Assembly (NCBI RefSeq): GCF_028769735.1
Contig: NW_026992297.1
Location: 62,001 to 126,000, forward strand
Origin: Zonotrichia leucophrys gambelii
Taxonomy: Eukaryota > Chordata > Aves > Passeriformes > Passerellidae
Direction of reading: 5' to 3'
Length of the DNA stretch: 64,000 nt
Part shown: piece after piece, positions 30,765-41,165 of the stretch
Numbering within the stretch: position 1 is the stretch's first letter
Layout of the letters: each line of letters begins with the position of its first letter
The notes under the pieces: generated by a model
What the model saw: the letters and a program-made list of their open reading frames with translations, nothing else
Databases searched by the model: none
What the model was told of the DNA's origin: nothing
Position numbers and translations under genes: made by a program

Positions 30765-32213
30765 TTATTTAATTTTTTTTTTTTTTTTTTTTTTTTGATC
30801 GAAAATGAAAAGAGCAGCAGCAGAGCAGAGCAGTGCCAGAGAAGGAAAGGCCCTGGGGGCCCTGGCCCATGATGGACCCGGAACCCCAAAACTGGCCCGC
30901 AAAGGGGGACCAGGACCAGTAGGAGAAACCTCAACCCCCAGAAACACCAAGAGGCCAAATGCTGGCCCTGGCCCAAAAACTTCCTGAGCCCAACGGCCCA
31001 GGCCAAACCCATGAGGCAGGCTCTGCATTCCCACAGGCCTGCACCCTGCTGCCAGTACAATGGCAGCACGAGTGGGGACACGCTTCCTTTCCCCAAAACC
31101 ACTGAGGCATGCCAGCAGCAGGGAAATAGAAGCCTTCCCCAGAGATCCCATCCGGGGTCTGGAGATGTTTGTTTCCCACAGCAAACCAGCTATGGTCTCC
31201 TCCATCTGTGCCCTCTTCCCCTGCAATGCATTGGGTTTGTGTCTCATCCGCCCCATGGCATCATCCCCACCCCCTCCGGGCTGGAGATCAGAGGCAGAGC
31301 TCTCGGGATGCACCTGCCCCCCGCCACTAGGGCGCAAGAGAGGCGGCAGAGATGGCAGCCTCCATGGGACAATCCCCGAAAAAACACCCCTCAGCCCGCC
31401 GAGAATGCTGATCTTGAAAGCAGGCAAACACATCGCCCCCACAGTCAGCTGGCGAGCACTCCCCGCTCCACTGAAGGGGAGGCCAGCCGCCGGGGCCGCT
31501 GCTACAGCAACCGGTCCGGGATGGTCCGAGCTCGAACAAGCCGCCGGTTCCAGGGCAGTCTCTGACGCCGACACGGAGGACACAGCCTCCGACAACGGCA
31601 GGACTGCCGGGGCAGCCTGTGCAGGCAGCGGGGGGGAAGCCGGAACCGGGGAGGGAATCTCGCTGGATGTAGGAGCGGCCGCGGGCTTTTCCGAGGGTCC
31701 CGCAGGTTCGGCGCCGTCTCCAGCACCATCCTGAACAGGGACCGTCTCGGCTTGAGGCGGCGAGGAGGCCGATGGAAGCGGCAGAGGGGCCGGAGGGGCC
31801 GGAGAGATCTTCTCCTCCGCTGAGCCGGAAGCTGGAGACGCGTCGTCGTCGCTTAGCAACTCAGCAGCCACAGGAAGTGCCTCTTCTGCATTCTCAGACG
31901 CAGGCGCTGGCAGGGGCAGGGAGGCCTGTGAAGCCGTGGGCGGGACCGCCTGGAGAGGCGGAGACGGGATCGCCTGGAGTGGCGGCCGCGCCGGTGAGGC
32001 GGGTCTTGAAGGCGGACGCAGCGCTGGCAGGGGCGGCACCAACGGCACTGGTTCGAGCGGGACCGCCCATTCCCATCCCCCCGGAGAGAGAGAAGGAGGG
32101 GGGGAAGAAGGTTCCGTCTGCGCAGGCTCCGGAGAAAGAGTAAAAAAAACTTCTTCGCTCGGCGCAGTTTCGCCCCCCCCGCCGCGAAGCAGGGGGGGCC
32201 GGGCAGCCCCCAC
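30765..32213 (-). CDS. gag: Pro/Ala/Ser-rich continuation of Gag-like ORF
   Basis: A minus-strand frame of 482 codons overlaps the matrix-like frame out of phase. The switch may come from the C/G homopolymers near 32160-32200. Its first ~250 residues are low-complexity Pro/Ala/Ser/Glu with no recognisable fold. The rest holds no capsid homology region or zinc knuckle that I can see. It ends in a poly-Lys tail encoded by a 28-base A-run on the minus strand (about 30769-30797), so its end is unlikely to be real coding sequence. High GC makes long frames easy by chance; I trust only the part next to the matrix domain. Confidence 0.4.
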   Translation of the reverse strand: MGAARPPLLRGGGGETAPSEEVFFTLSPEPAQTEPSSPPPSLSPGGWEWAVPLEPVPLVPPLPALRPPSRPASPARPPLQAIPSPPLQAVPPTASQASLPLPAPASENAEEALPVAAELLSDDDASPASGSAEEKISPAPPAPLPLPSASSPPQAETVPVQDGAGDGAEPAGPSEKPAAAPTSSEIPSPVPASPPLPAQAAPAVLPLSEAVSSVSASETALEPAACSSSDHPGPVAVAAAPAAGLPFSGAGSARQLTVGAMCLPAFKISILGGLRGVFSGIVPWRLPSLPPLLRPSGGGQVHPESSASDLQPGGGGDDAMGRMRHKPNALQGKRAQMEETIAGLLWETNISRPRMGSLGKASISLLLACLSGFGERKRVPTRAAIVLAAGCRPVGMQSLPHGFGLGRWAQEVFGPGPAFGLLVFLGVEVSPTGPGPPLRASFGVPGPSWARAPRAFPSLALLCSAAALFIFDQKKKKKKKIK

Positions 32214-32695
32214 TCATCCCCCGCCGGGTCTTCTCCCACCGGGGACGGTGGAAACGGAGCCTGTCCATAACAGTTAGAAATCCATTGAAAAATAGCTGCT
32301 CTCCGTTTCAAAACTGGGAAGAGCTTTAGAAATGCTGGGTAGATAAAAGGCAAAACACGTTCCTGGCCCCAGACGGACTGGAAAATGGAATTCATGCACT
32401 CCCAGACAAAAACATCCAAGGCGTACAGGACATCAGTAAAGAACCCAAAAAGTTTTGCCCATCGAAAGAACTCATAGAGATCTGTTGCTGACAGAAAAAT
32501 CCCATCTTCTCTACACCATTTTTGCCAGAGGGCAATAAGTTTCTCCTCTGAAGGGGAGAACTGAACCTCTTCTTCCAAGGCATGTGTCTGCCATACCAAC
32601 CGCCACAAACTACGAAGGGCTGGTTCATCAGGAAGGGAAAAGACAAAAGTACCTTGTGAAAGTGTCCAGCTTGCTCTGGCCAGCTCTGCGAACAT
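31853..32695 (-). CDS. gag: Alpharetro-like Gag matrix ORF (gag-only provirus)
   Basis: The ATG at 32695 comes ~230 bp after the 5' LTR, a normal leader length. The first ~150 residues have a helical, Trp-rich matrix-like pattern with a Glu-Asp-Gly-Ile-Phe-Leu-Ser-Ala-Thr-Asp-Leu motif (about residues 62-75) that recalls the alpharetroviral matrix. After about residue 165 the frame turns Arg/Leu-rich as it runs over the Pro-rich region in the wrong phase, so the true protein probably shifts to the other frame near 32170. The primer site and 6-bp TSD also point to the alpharetro-like side. No cleavage-site or late-domain assignment is possible. Confidence 0.55.
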   Translation of the reverse strand: MFAELARASWTLSQGTFVFSLPDEPALRSLWRLVWQTHALEEEVQFSPSEEKLIALWQKWCREDGIFLSATDLYEFFRWAKLFGFFTDVLYALDVFVWECMNSIFQSVWGQERVLPFIYPAFLKLFPVLKRRAAIFQWISNCYGQAPFPPSPVGEDPAGDEWGLPGPPCFAAGGAKLRRAKKFFLLFLRSLRRRNLLPPLLLSLRGDGNGRSRSNQCRWCRPCQRCVRLQDPPHRRGRHSRRSRLRLSRRSRPRLHRPPCPCQRLRLRMQKRHFLWLLSC

Positions 32696-32902
32696 CTTCC
32701 TGAAGGTGTTCCAGAAGAAGGTTCTCTTTGTGGTCAGCCTTGGCTGTGAACTCTGTCCAAATCAGGATCTTCAGTTCTTCAGCTCCTGGCTTGAATCCAC
32801 TTCTGTGGTCACTTCAAAGCAACCATCACATGCTACACATACAGGATTTTACCCAGTGCAGCAATTTTGCTCCTCTGGTCTTTATCAAATTAATTTTTGC
32901 CC

Positions 32903-32920
32903 TGACACGAGGGGTCACCA
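32903..32920 (-). other. Primer-binding site, tRNA-Trp-like
   Basis: Two bases after the 5' LTR the minus strand reads TGGTGACCCCTCGTGTCA. The first ten bases equal the tRNA-Trp site used by avian leukosis-type viruses; the rest fits only with an indel. Confidence 0.55.
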
Positions 32921-32922
32921 GA

Positions 32923-33306
32923 TATTACAGCGACCTTAGACGGTCACTGTGGTGAGAGAAGGACGAGAATCTTGTTTCTTGATCAGAAGGCTGATTTATT
33001 GATATAGGATATATAATACATTATAACTATACTAAAAGGAAGAAAAAGAGAGGTTGCAGAGAGCAGCTATGCCCAGAATAGAATAGAAAGAATGCATAAC
33101 AAAGTTCTTTGCCCAGGGAATCTGTCCCTGAGCTGCTCCTGTGATTGGCCTTTAATGGTACACAAGGAAGATGAGCCAATCACAGGGACACCTGCTACAT
33201 TTCACAACAGCTGATAACAATTGTTTACATTCTTCTTCTGGGGCCCTTTGCTTCCCAGAAGGAGAAATCCCAAAGAAAGGATTTCTATGAAGAAATGTCT
33301 GCGACA
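32923..33306 (-). mobile_element. 5' LTR of the gag-only provirus
   Basis: 384 bp, the same ends as the 3' LTR, followed on the minus strand by the primer site and leader. Confidence 0.92.
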
Positions 33307-33530
33307 GTCTCTGAGTGACTTATTCAGCCATCCTATCTCTCTTTTTCCCCTGGAGCCCTTTGATATACACACCGCATACTGCACACACCAGCAGGTCCTT
33401 GTCTGACTCCGCAGGAAGCGAGCCGAGACAAGCGGAGCTCATCCGGGAATATCCCGAGTCGCGACCTTGAGGTCCGTCTATCCCTTCTGCCCCTCCGGGG
33501 ACAGAGACGGTCCCATCTGGGTGGCCAGAA
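33307..33530 (-). other. Leader of element 2 downstream of its 5' LTR
   Basis: On the minus strand the LTR end GCAAAACA is followed by TTCTGGCCACCCAGATGGG, in the position of a primer-binding site though I cannot match it to a tRNA, and ~200 bp of GC-rich leader. The 3.3-kb provirus inserted at its end. Confidence 0.5.
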
Positions 33531-34676
33531 TGTTTTGCAGAGATAAAAAAAAACTCCACAACTTTTGTGAAAGTTGTAAAGCCGGTATGTTTATTACAGC
33601 GCAGGACGCATGTGGGAATCGTTCCCCTAAAATGACATGCATACCTCTGGGAATGCCAGATCCCCTTTTATCTCCCTCTCAAATACATGTTCATGCAATT
33701 TCACAATAGGTTCATACATATTCATTTTTACGAATTTCACGTGACATTTACTGTTGTGAAAAAAAATTCGGTTAATATTTTTTTTTGTGAGAAAAAGTTA
33801 CAAAAAGGCAGCCAGATCGCTGTCCCTGCCAAGGTTCTGCGTGTTTTGTCATGGTAATCACGGGTCCTTGTAGTTAATGGTTGTTTTTGTATTAGTAAAA
33901 GCCCTGGCTAGGGCGAGGTAATGGCCCTTCTCGGAAGCTAAGGTGTACTTTTCCCAGAATAGTGAAGACACCTGAGAGGGTGGGGGGGGTTATGCAAAGT
34001 GACTCCAGGACCAGCATGCTTTTTGGGACCCCAACTCCAAACGCACAGAGAAAACCCTAAAAACAACGAGCCAAATAAGAGTTGAGAGACTGAAGTGATG
34101 TCTGGACGTGAGGAGCCGAGTGCTGAGCCTGCAGAGATGCGGAGTCCCTCTCGCCCTGACCATGGGAGTCGTCCCCTGCGGTGAGACATAGCCGACTGGG
34201 CCAGGAGGGACAACATCTGACGGGGACACCACACCCTAAAGGCTCCCACGAGGACCGGATCCCCGAGCTCTGCCCCTAGTGGACAGAGCTGCGCATATCC
34301 TCCTCCTCTGAGTCGCCCTGGGAGACACGACAGGGACTGCAGCCCTGCCGAGCCACCCAATCCTGAGCTGATCATTTTTAATAAAGGCATTAAAAAAAAG
34401 GAGAAGAAGTCTCCTGGCCCTGTTTATTTCATTTACCACTAGCTCTTCTTTATCAGAAAGAATTCCTAGGTCAGGTTTACCTACTCTCACAGCAGTCTCT
34501 GTCTCTCTATCACTCTCTGTCTCTCCCCCCCTCCCTTATCTCTGTCCTTCACTGAAGCAGTTTCTCTGAGCCTAGGCTTTTTGCAGCCAGACTACACAGC
34601 AAGCTACATACTTAAAGATGTACATTCCACCTAAATCAAAATGGATTTCTACCCTGGAAAACTGTCTCCAAATCCA
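33531..34676 (-). mobile_element. 5' LTR of element 2 (interrupted)
   Basis: On the minus strand it ends GCAAAACA at 33531 and begins near 34676. It shares blocks such as GTTGTAAAGCC.GTATGTTTATTACAGC with 19617-20175 and 60419-61625. A solo LTR (33752-34431) splits it; without that it is about 460 bp. Confidence 0.65.
33752..34431 (+). mobile_element. Solo LTR, 680 bp, TSD TTTAC
   Basis: It runs TGTTGTGAAA...TTTATTTCA with a perfect TTTAC duplication (33747-33751 and 34432-34436). Same family as 3363-4033; AATAAA near 34380. It sits inside another LTR. Confidence 0.93.
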
Positions 34677-34735
34677 CCATCCTAAATTCCATCTGCTTCA
34701 ACATATGATTATACTTTCATGTTTCCAAAAGTGTG

Positions 34736-36243
34736 TGTCTTGGTTTAAAAGACCAAGGATGGTTGGAACCTTCTTGGAATCAAAAGAAGACACTCTCGCT
34801 ACAAATTATCGTATCTTCAAAAATTACAGGGCTTCCCAGCAAAAGTATAAGAAAAGGAGTGACAATTCTTTACTAGAATATGTATATGTCTTAGGTTGCA
34901 ATGCAAGATGCAACCAAAAGTATGTATTCTATTATCAGGTGGGGTGGTGTTCTTTATCTTTTCCATGACTCATCCCTCATAACTCCAGGGAATATCTTCT
35001 GTTAATGGGCCAGCTGTTAAAACCAGGTGGGGCACTGTTCTTTATCTCTTCAATGACCAATCCTACCTCCAGGGAGATTTCTGCTGTTAATGGGCCATTG
35101 AATCTCATTGCATGACTGATAAAATTACATCATCCCATTGTGAAATGCTCCACCCAGAGGGAGGAGCCAAGCATTCCTACATGGATATAATCTGAGATGT
35201 AGAACACCACAGTCAGCCTTTTTCCACTGGATTCCCAGAGGAAGACCAAACCCATCTACACCACCACCAGACCTTCAGAGGAAAACTACACCTTTCTACA
35301 GGATCACTGCTTCAACAGAACAACATCTGTCACTCCAGGAGGACTGCAGCCACCATTTAATTGGACCAACCAACACCCTGACCAATAGGGTGTTGGGTTG
35401 TATTTTGACTCTGTTAGTGCTTTTTTGTATAACAGCATTTTTATTTTAGTTTTCCTAGTAAAGAACTGTTATCCCTATTCCCATATCTTTGTCTGAGAGT
35501 TCCTTAATTTCAAAATTGTAATAATTCAGTGGGAAGGGGTTTGCATTTTCCATTTCAAGAGAGGCTCCTGCCTTCCTTAGCAGACACCTGTTTTTTCAAA
35601 CCAAGACAATATATACCAGAACAGAGCAAACAACAAAACAGTAATAGAAGTTTTCCATGAACTGTTTCCCCTTTGGTGTAGTTATGACCACAGCCAGAAG
35701 GGGGGCGCTGGTGGCTCAGGAGAAGCAGAAGGCTGCAGTGGCTAACTCTCAGCTGGTAGGGGGTGCTCCCATGCAAGCTCGGACGAGAAGGGAGGGCAGG
35801 GGAGGGGCAATCCCCTGGGCACTCACACAGACTGTCCTGGTCTCCCAATGCTAGCAGCTGCCGAAGTCTCAATCAGTGGGGCAACTTGGGACACTCTCTT
35901 TCTCTCTCTGCCTGTCTCGTAAGCAGCAGGCTTACAAGCAGGCAGCAAGGAGAAATCCACAACAGTGTTGAACGGCTCTGCAGGAGAAGTCCAAGGCAAA
36001 AACTGCACGACCGTTTCCGTTCCCAGCAGGGAAAAAACTGCCCACACAGAGCTAAGAACTTCCAAACCCTGTTCCACTCCCCTCCCCAAACCATTTCAGT
36101 CGTATGTCAGAGTGATCGGCTACTCCTTTTGTTCACTCAATCACCTACCGTTTATCTCCTGATTGTCCCCCTCTCCTTCCCGCAGTGGTTTTTTCTGATG
36201 AAAAAATGGGAAAAAATTAATTGAGCAAACCTAACCCACAACA
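34736..36243 (-). mobile_element. LTR with nested insertion (family of 38126)
   Basis: On the minus strand it runs from TGTTGTGGG at 36243 to TTTTAAACCAAGACA at 34736; flanks GTGTG and GTGAG (34731-34735 and 36244-36248) match at 4 of 5. The LTR 34887-35608 interrupts it. Both outer parts align with 38126-39159. Confidence 0.82.
34887..35608 (+). mobile_element. LTR, 722 bp, nested
   Basis: It runs TGTCTTAGG...CAAACCAAGACA, with a TATA-like GGATATAATC at about 35183 and AGTAAAG near 35458. Flanks GTATA/ATATA (34882-34886 and 35609-35613) match at 4 of 5. It inserted into 34736-36243. Confidence 0.85.
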
Positions 36244-36439
36244 GTGAGTACAGTGTTGATTTATACAGCTTTAGCCAGGGCTGCTGTGTACATTAATCTT
36301 CCATGTGTGGGAAAACAATGTAGTGTCTTAGGCAAGGATATTTATACGGTTAAAAATTATGTTGAACATATTTGGTTTCATTGAACAATAATTGGCAAAC
36401 TGAATGCTATGCTAGCTAACAGTAATTCTGGGATGTACT

Positions 36440-36845
36440 GAAATGTGTGGCATGTGGACCCAAGCAGAGGGAGCAAGTTGTTTCTTGAGGCTCACTAAAG
36501 TCAGTGCTGAACACTTGTCAAGAAAATTAATCTACAAACACTGGAGGTTTATGTCCAAAAAGGAGACAGAAGAGTACTGTTACTTTATTCAAATAAAGGG
36601 AGAGGTCATGGGGCATTCCCCATGGGGGGAGTCTCTCAAATTTTTGGAGGACGCAGCCTCCTTTTTATCCTAATTTCCCAGCCACATTTCCCTCTCTCTT
36701 TCCCCATTAGCTGAGGTACTTGAGAGATACAGACTTCCCGAAATGGTGAATACCTAAGACCCCCTCCAATGAACCCCCTCCCTTTTGTCTTTTTCTTGTG
36801 TCACTCAGTGGAATTCCTTATGGAATTTATGATTCTTCCCATAAA
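36440..36845. mobile_element. LTR fragment (family of 16990-17360)
   Basis: Aligns by eye with 16990-17360 over most of its length. The ends are not defined. 36249-36439 just upstream shows nothing I recognise. Confidence 0.55.
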
Positions 36846-37204
36846 TATACAGTGGCATTCTCACTAAAAAACCCTGTTACTCTGAGAACTTGAGAGGTGG
36901 GAGGCCATTCAGTGTGACTGCTTTCCCATTCATTGAAATATGAGCTGAAACAGTTTAAATTACACAAAGCTGAATGGTTTTTTTCCTCCCTAAAAGACAG
37001 GATTAATAAAACAGACTAATTTGCAAAGCACAGAGCTTGGAGCCTGTTCCAGCTGCTTCTACATTTCCATGTGGTCCATTCAAAGCTCTTTAAAACCGGG
37101 TCACTTTTATTTACCTGACAAGATAGGATTTTAGGAACCAATGTCTGTATATTGAGTGATCTCTTTTTGTTGTTGTTGCTTTATCCTTTTCCCTTTCATT
37201 CTAA

Positions 37205-39370
37205 AGCCTTTTGTTCTTTCAACCTTTGACACCATCTCCCATGGCATTCTCTTGGAAAAGTTGACAGCCCATGGCTTGCACAGGTACTCTCTTTGCTGGG
37301 TAAAATACTGTCTGGATGGCCAGGCCCCGAGAGTGGTGGGGAATGATGTCACATTCAGTTGGCAGCTGGTCACCAGTGGGGTTCCCCAGGCTTCAGTAAT
37401 GAGTCCAGTCCTGTTTAATATCTTCATTGATGACCTGGACAAAGGGATCAAGTGCACTCTCTGCAAGTTTGCAGAGAGCTCCAAGTTGGGTGGGAGTGTT
37501 GATCTGCTGGAGGGCAGGAAGGTTCTACAGAGGGATCTGGAAAGGCTCGAGAAATGGACCAAGAACAACAGTATGAAGTTGAACAAGGCCAAATGCCGGG
37601 TCCTGCACCTAGGTCACAACCTCCTGTAGCACTCCAGTGAAAAAGGACCTAGGGGTGCTGAACAATAGTGGCTGAAAATGAGACAGCATACACCCAGGTG
37701 GGCAAGAAGGCCAATGGTACCCTGGCTTAGATCAGAAATAGTGTGGCCAGCAGTACCAGGAATAGCTTTGTCCCCTTTTACTGGGCACTGGTGATGCCAC
37801 ACCTTGAATGTTCTGTCCAGTTCTGGGCTCCTCACTTAAAAAAGGACATCGAAGTTCTGGAGTGTGTCCAGAGAAGGGCAACAAATCTGGGGAAGGATTA
37901 AGATGGTAAGTCCTATGAGGGGCAGCTCAAGGAGCTGGGGGGGGGGGGAGAGTGGGGCTCAGCCTGGAGATAAAGGAGTCTCTAGGGGGAATCTTCTCAC
38001 TCTCTACAACTTCCTGATAGGAGGTTGTAGCCAGGTGGGGGTTGGCCTCCTCTCCCAGGCAACCAGTCGCAGGACAAGAGGAAATGGCCTAAAGCTCTGC
38101 TAGGGGAGGTTTTGGTTGGACATAATGTCTTGGTTTAAAAGACAGATGTCTGCCAAGGAAGGCGGGAACCTTCCTGGAATGGAAAATATGACCCCCTTCT
38201 CCCCAAATTATTATAATTTTGAAATTACGGGGCTTTCAGGCAAAGATATGGGAAAAGGAATAACAGTTCTTTACTAGAATATATATCTAAAACAAGGCAA
38301 ACAAACAACAACAGCATAAACAACAAACAAAACCAGAAACCAAATAACAGCCTTCTCTTGGCCGTCAAGCAACCTTCCCTTTGGTGTAGTTATGACCTTG
38401 GTTGGCAGAGGGTGCTGTTTGCTCCCAGCCAGGCAGGGCAGGTGCGATAATTCCCCCATGGCTGCAGGGGGTGCTGTGGCATGAACTCAGCTGCCTCTCC
38501 ACTGTCAGTGGTGGATTGGGCAACGATAGCTCCCCTTGCAAAACTCTCAAGGAACAGCTGGCCTCAGTGCCACTCCAGGTGGTGAGCTGGACTGTAGCAG
38601 TAGCCTCTGAGCAGCAGGCTGGAACAACAGAGGTGAGCAGACCCTGGGAGCAGCAAATCAAAGTCTAGCAATAACCCCGAAATGGTGGCAGAAGCAGTGG
38701 GGGCGGGGCAGGGGATTGCTCCTTTGCACAGCTCACCAGCGACGGCTGGTCCTGAGGTTGGGCCGCTGCACAGAAGGAATGGCCGAGCAGGGGGTGCTCC
38801 TGGCTCCTAGCACCACACACACTGGCTCTGGGCTCCCAAACAGCAGAGGAGCAGAGAAGCAAGCTGGCAGGTCCTGGTCATAGTTATGAAAGAAAAGGAA
38901 AACCCAGAGGGAACAAAAACCCAAAAAACCACAGGGCAACAGGATCTCAGGTCAAATTCACGCACTGTGCTGCGTGGCCACCATGTCGATCATCCCCACT
39001 GGAAGGAAGAGCAGTCCCTGGACCCCAACCCTTGCAGGATCCTAGGGTGCCCTTCCCTCATCTGGATATTCCCGAGCTGGGAGGAGGGAAGGGGGCAGTG
39101 ACAATTCCAGACACAAAACAAAAACAAATAAGCTATGGGATACGAACTATCCCCAACACATAAGGAGAAATTTCTTCACAGAAAGGGTTCTTTAACATTG
39201 GAACAGGCTGCCCAGGGAGCTGGTGGAGTCATCATCACTGGAGGTGCTAAAGAAATGACTGGACATGGAACTCAGAGCTATGGTTTAGTTGACAAGGTAC
39301 TGATAGGTCACAGGTTGGACTTGATGATCTTATAGGTATTTTCCAAGCTTAATGATTCTGTGATTCTGTA
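37205..39370 (+). mobile_element. CR1 LINE, 3' part with RT remnant, split by an LTR
   Basis: The frame 37205-37629 carries a CR1-type RT: an Ser-Gly-Val-Pro-Gln motif, Phe-Asn-Ile-Phe-Ile-Asp-Asp-Leu, then Phe-Ala-Glu-Ser where the catalytic Phe-Ala-Asp-Asp should be, and a Lys-x-Lys-Cys-x-Val-Leu-His-Leu-Gly motif. The C-terminal region follows with frameshifts to 38125. An LTR (38126-39159) interrupts it, and the 3' UTR resumes at 39165, ending in GATTCTGTGATTCTGTA at 39370, the short 3' terminal repeat of CR1. It is 5'-truncated, as usual, and dead. Confidence 0.88.
38126..39159 (-). mobile_element. LTR, 1034 bp, TSD CATAA, in CR1
   Basis: On the minus strand it runs from TGTTGGGG at 39159 to TTTTAAACCAAGACA at 38126, with a perfect CATAA duplication (38121-38125 and 39160-39164). 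Same family as 34736-36243. Short Gln/Gly-rich frames inside are shadows. Confidence 0.92.
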
Positions 39371-39552
39371 AATTTCCTAGTATCTGTGATGTAGGCTTTT
39401 AACTGTGCCTGCACCTGAAGTCTGAAGGTATTTAGGACCTTAGCTTAGGACCAGAACTTCAGTACCTGGAAATATTTCATAGAATCATAGGATAGTTTGG
39501 GTTGGAAAGGACCTTAAAGATAATCTTGTTCCAATCACCCTGCCATAGTCAG

Positions 39553-39963
39553 TGTTGTGGTTTAGGAATGGTACTCTCCAATTTAGTACTCCCACTAAAC
39601 CCATACATGGCTCCCCCTCCCCCATCCAATTGGAGGCACAAAAGGCAAGATCACAGGCTGAGATAAGAACAATTTACTGGAAACAGCTATGAGATAAGAA
39701 AATGAACAGTAACAACAACAATATTAATAACAAAAGTGTACAAAAGTGGTTCACATGCAAAAAAAAAAGCTCACCTCAGAGCTCACAACCTGACTGCAGC
39801 CACACTGCCCTCCACCACAAGAGAGCCCTTCTTTCCAGAAAAGAGTCCTTTCCCCCTGCCCCTGGAAATGACATGAGGTGGTATAGAATAATCTCCATAT
39901 TCTAGCCATGCTCCCTCCTGGCTCCTGGAAATGATTAATCCTCTCCTGTCTGGAATCAGGACA
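39553..39963 (-). mobile_element. LTR, 411 bp, in CR1
   Basis: On the minus strand it runs from TGTCCTGATTCC to CTAAACCACAACA, with CCAGTAAATTG as polyadenylation region. Flanks GTCAG/GGCAG (39548-39552 and 39964-39968) match at 4 of 5. Confidence 0.82.
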
Positions 39964-40146
39964 GGCAGGGACACCTTCTACTAGACCATCCAACCTGACC
40001 CTGAACAATTCCAGGGATGTGGCAGCCACAGCTTCTCTAAGCAACCTGTGCCAGGGTTTTACCACCCTCACAGGGAAGAATTTCTTAATCTAAACCTACG
40101 TTCTTTTGGTTTAAAGCTATTTCCCCTTGTCCTATAACTACATGCC

Positions 40147-40556
40147 TGTTGGAGAGTTTCGTTCAGACATGGCTTGAAGGAAAAAAGGCCATGATCATAT
40201 ACAGCTGGTTAAGCAGTAAAAAGCAGCTGTAAACAGTAAGTTCTCAGCCTTCTGATTACGAGAAAAATAAAAACACTGCGTCCTTGATTAAATGATGAGA
40301 AAAACATGGTGAAAAACATAGAGTCCTTGAATATAGTCAGCAGCACAATAAAAAACAAGTATTAGTCTCAACAAGAAAGCCACTGGTATTAGCAACAAAG
40401 GAGGGGTTGACATGTAATCTGTAACCAATGATGAGCTCAGTTTTTGCAATATGTATGAGCTTAATTAACACTACTATAAAAGTATGTAAGCTAGATCAAT
40501 AAATCAGAGATCGATGATCATCGCTAAGATGTGCAAGTTTCCCTTCACTTTCTTCA
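40147..40556 (+). mobile_element. LTR, 410 bp, TSD CATGCC, in CR1
   Basis: It runs TGTTGGAGAG...TTTCTTCA with a perfect 6-bp CATGCC (40141-40146 and 40557-40562). A TATA-like CTATAAAAG (about 40482) precedes AATAAA (about 40499) closely. A 6-bp duplication fits an alpha- or betaretro-like integrase. Confidence 0.92.
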
Positions 40557-40597
40557 CATGCCCTTGTAGCAAGTTTCTCTCCATTTAACAAGGTATC

Positions 40598-41165
40598 CTG
40601 ATTTCAGCTGGTACAGTTAATTTCTTCTCAGTAGCTGGCACAGCACTGTGTTTTGGATTCAGTACAGAATAATGCTGATAATACACTGATGTTTTGGTTG
40701 TTGCTGTGCAGTGCTTACCCTGAGTCAAGGGATTTTCAGTGTCTCAGACTGTCAAGGAGGAGCTGCACAAGAAGCTGGGAGGGAGCATGGCTGGGACAGC
40801 TGACCTGAACTGGCAAAAGGGATATTTCGCACCACAGAATGTCATGCCCAGTATATAAACTGGGGGAGTTGTCTGGGAGGGACTGATGGCTGTTGGGGGA
40901 TTGGCTGGGCATCAGTCAGCAGGTGGTGAGCAACTGTATTGCGCATCACTTGTTTCTCTTGGGTTTCATTCCTCTCTCCTTTTCATTACAATTGTTATCA
41001 TTAGTAGTATATTTATTTTGTTATTATTTCAATAAATTATTAAACTGTTCTTATCTCAACCCACAAGGTTTACTTTTTCTTTCCAATTCTCCTCCCCATC
41101 AAGGGGAGGAGGGGGGGAGTGAGCAAGTGGCTGAGAGGTACTTAGTTGCCAGCTGGGACACAAGG
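40598..41165 (+). mobile_element. ERVL-type LTR, 3'-truncated
   Basis: It starts near TGATTTCAGCTGG (about 40609), has CAGTATATAAACTGGGGG as TATA box (about 40850) and a T-rich R region. It resembles, inverted, 45303-45845. The 3' end stops before the expected terminal sequence. Confidence 0.75.

Larger units (their letters stand above)
29981..33306 (-). mobile_element. Complete 3.3-kb gag-only provirus, TSD GTCTCT
   Basis: Two LTRs (29981-30365 and 32923-33306) enclose a 2.56-kb interior, and a perfect 6-bp duplication GTCTCT (29975-29980 and 33307-33312) flanks the whole. By eye the LTRs differ at about 8 positions plus two small indels in ~384 bp, so the insertion is fairly recent. A purine tract (30366-30377) borders the 3' LTR and a tRNA-Trp-like primer site borders the 5' LTR. 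The interior has no protease, RT, integrase or envelope motif. It must have moved with enzymes supplied by another virus. Confidence 0.93.
39478..40597 (-). mobile_element. CR1 LINE 3' region, split by two LTRs
   Basis: Its 3' end (CATAGAATCATAGG on +) is at 39478. The 3' UTR and end of ORF2 can be followed through 39547, 39964-40146 and 40563-40597 once the LTRs at 39553-39963 and 40147-40556 are removed. It lies tail to tail with the CR1 ending at 39370. Confidence 0.85.

Noticed and set aside
30769..30797. Poly-T run as a retroposed poly-A tail (minus strand)
   Set aside because: It lies within the provirus interior, not at an insertion end, and has no flanking duplication.
31011..31734. 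+ strand ORFs of 184 and 224 codons
   Set aside because: Antisense shadows of the Gag-like region of the gag-only provirus in high-GC sequence.
19617..34676. LTRs 19617-20175 and 33531-34676 as the pair of one provirus
   Set aside because: Same family and strand, but the outer flanks do not match and no polypurine tract precedes the first; kept only as possible.
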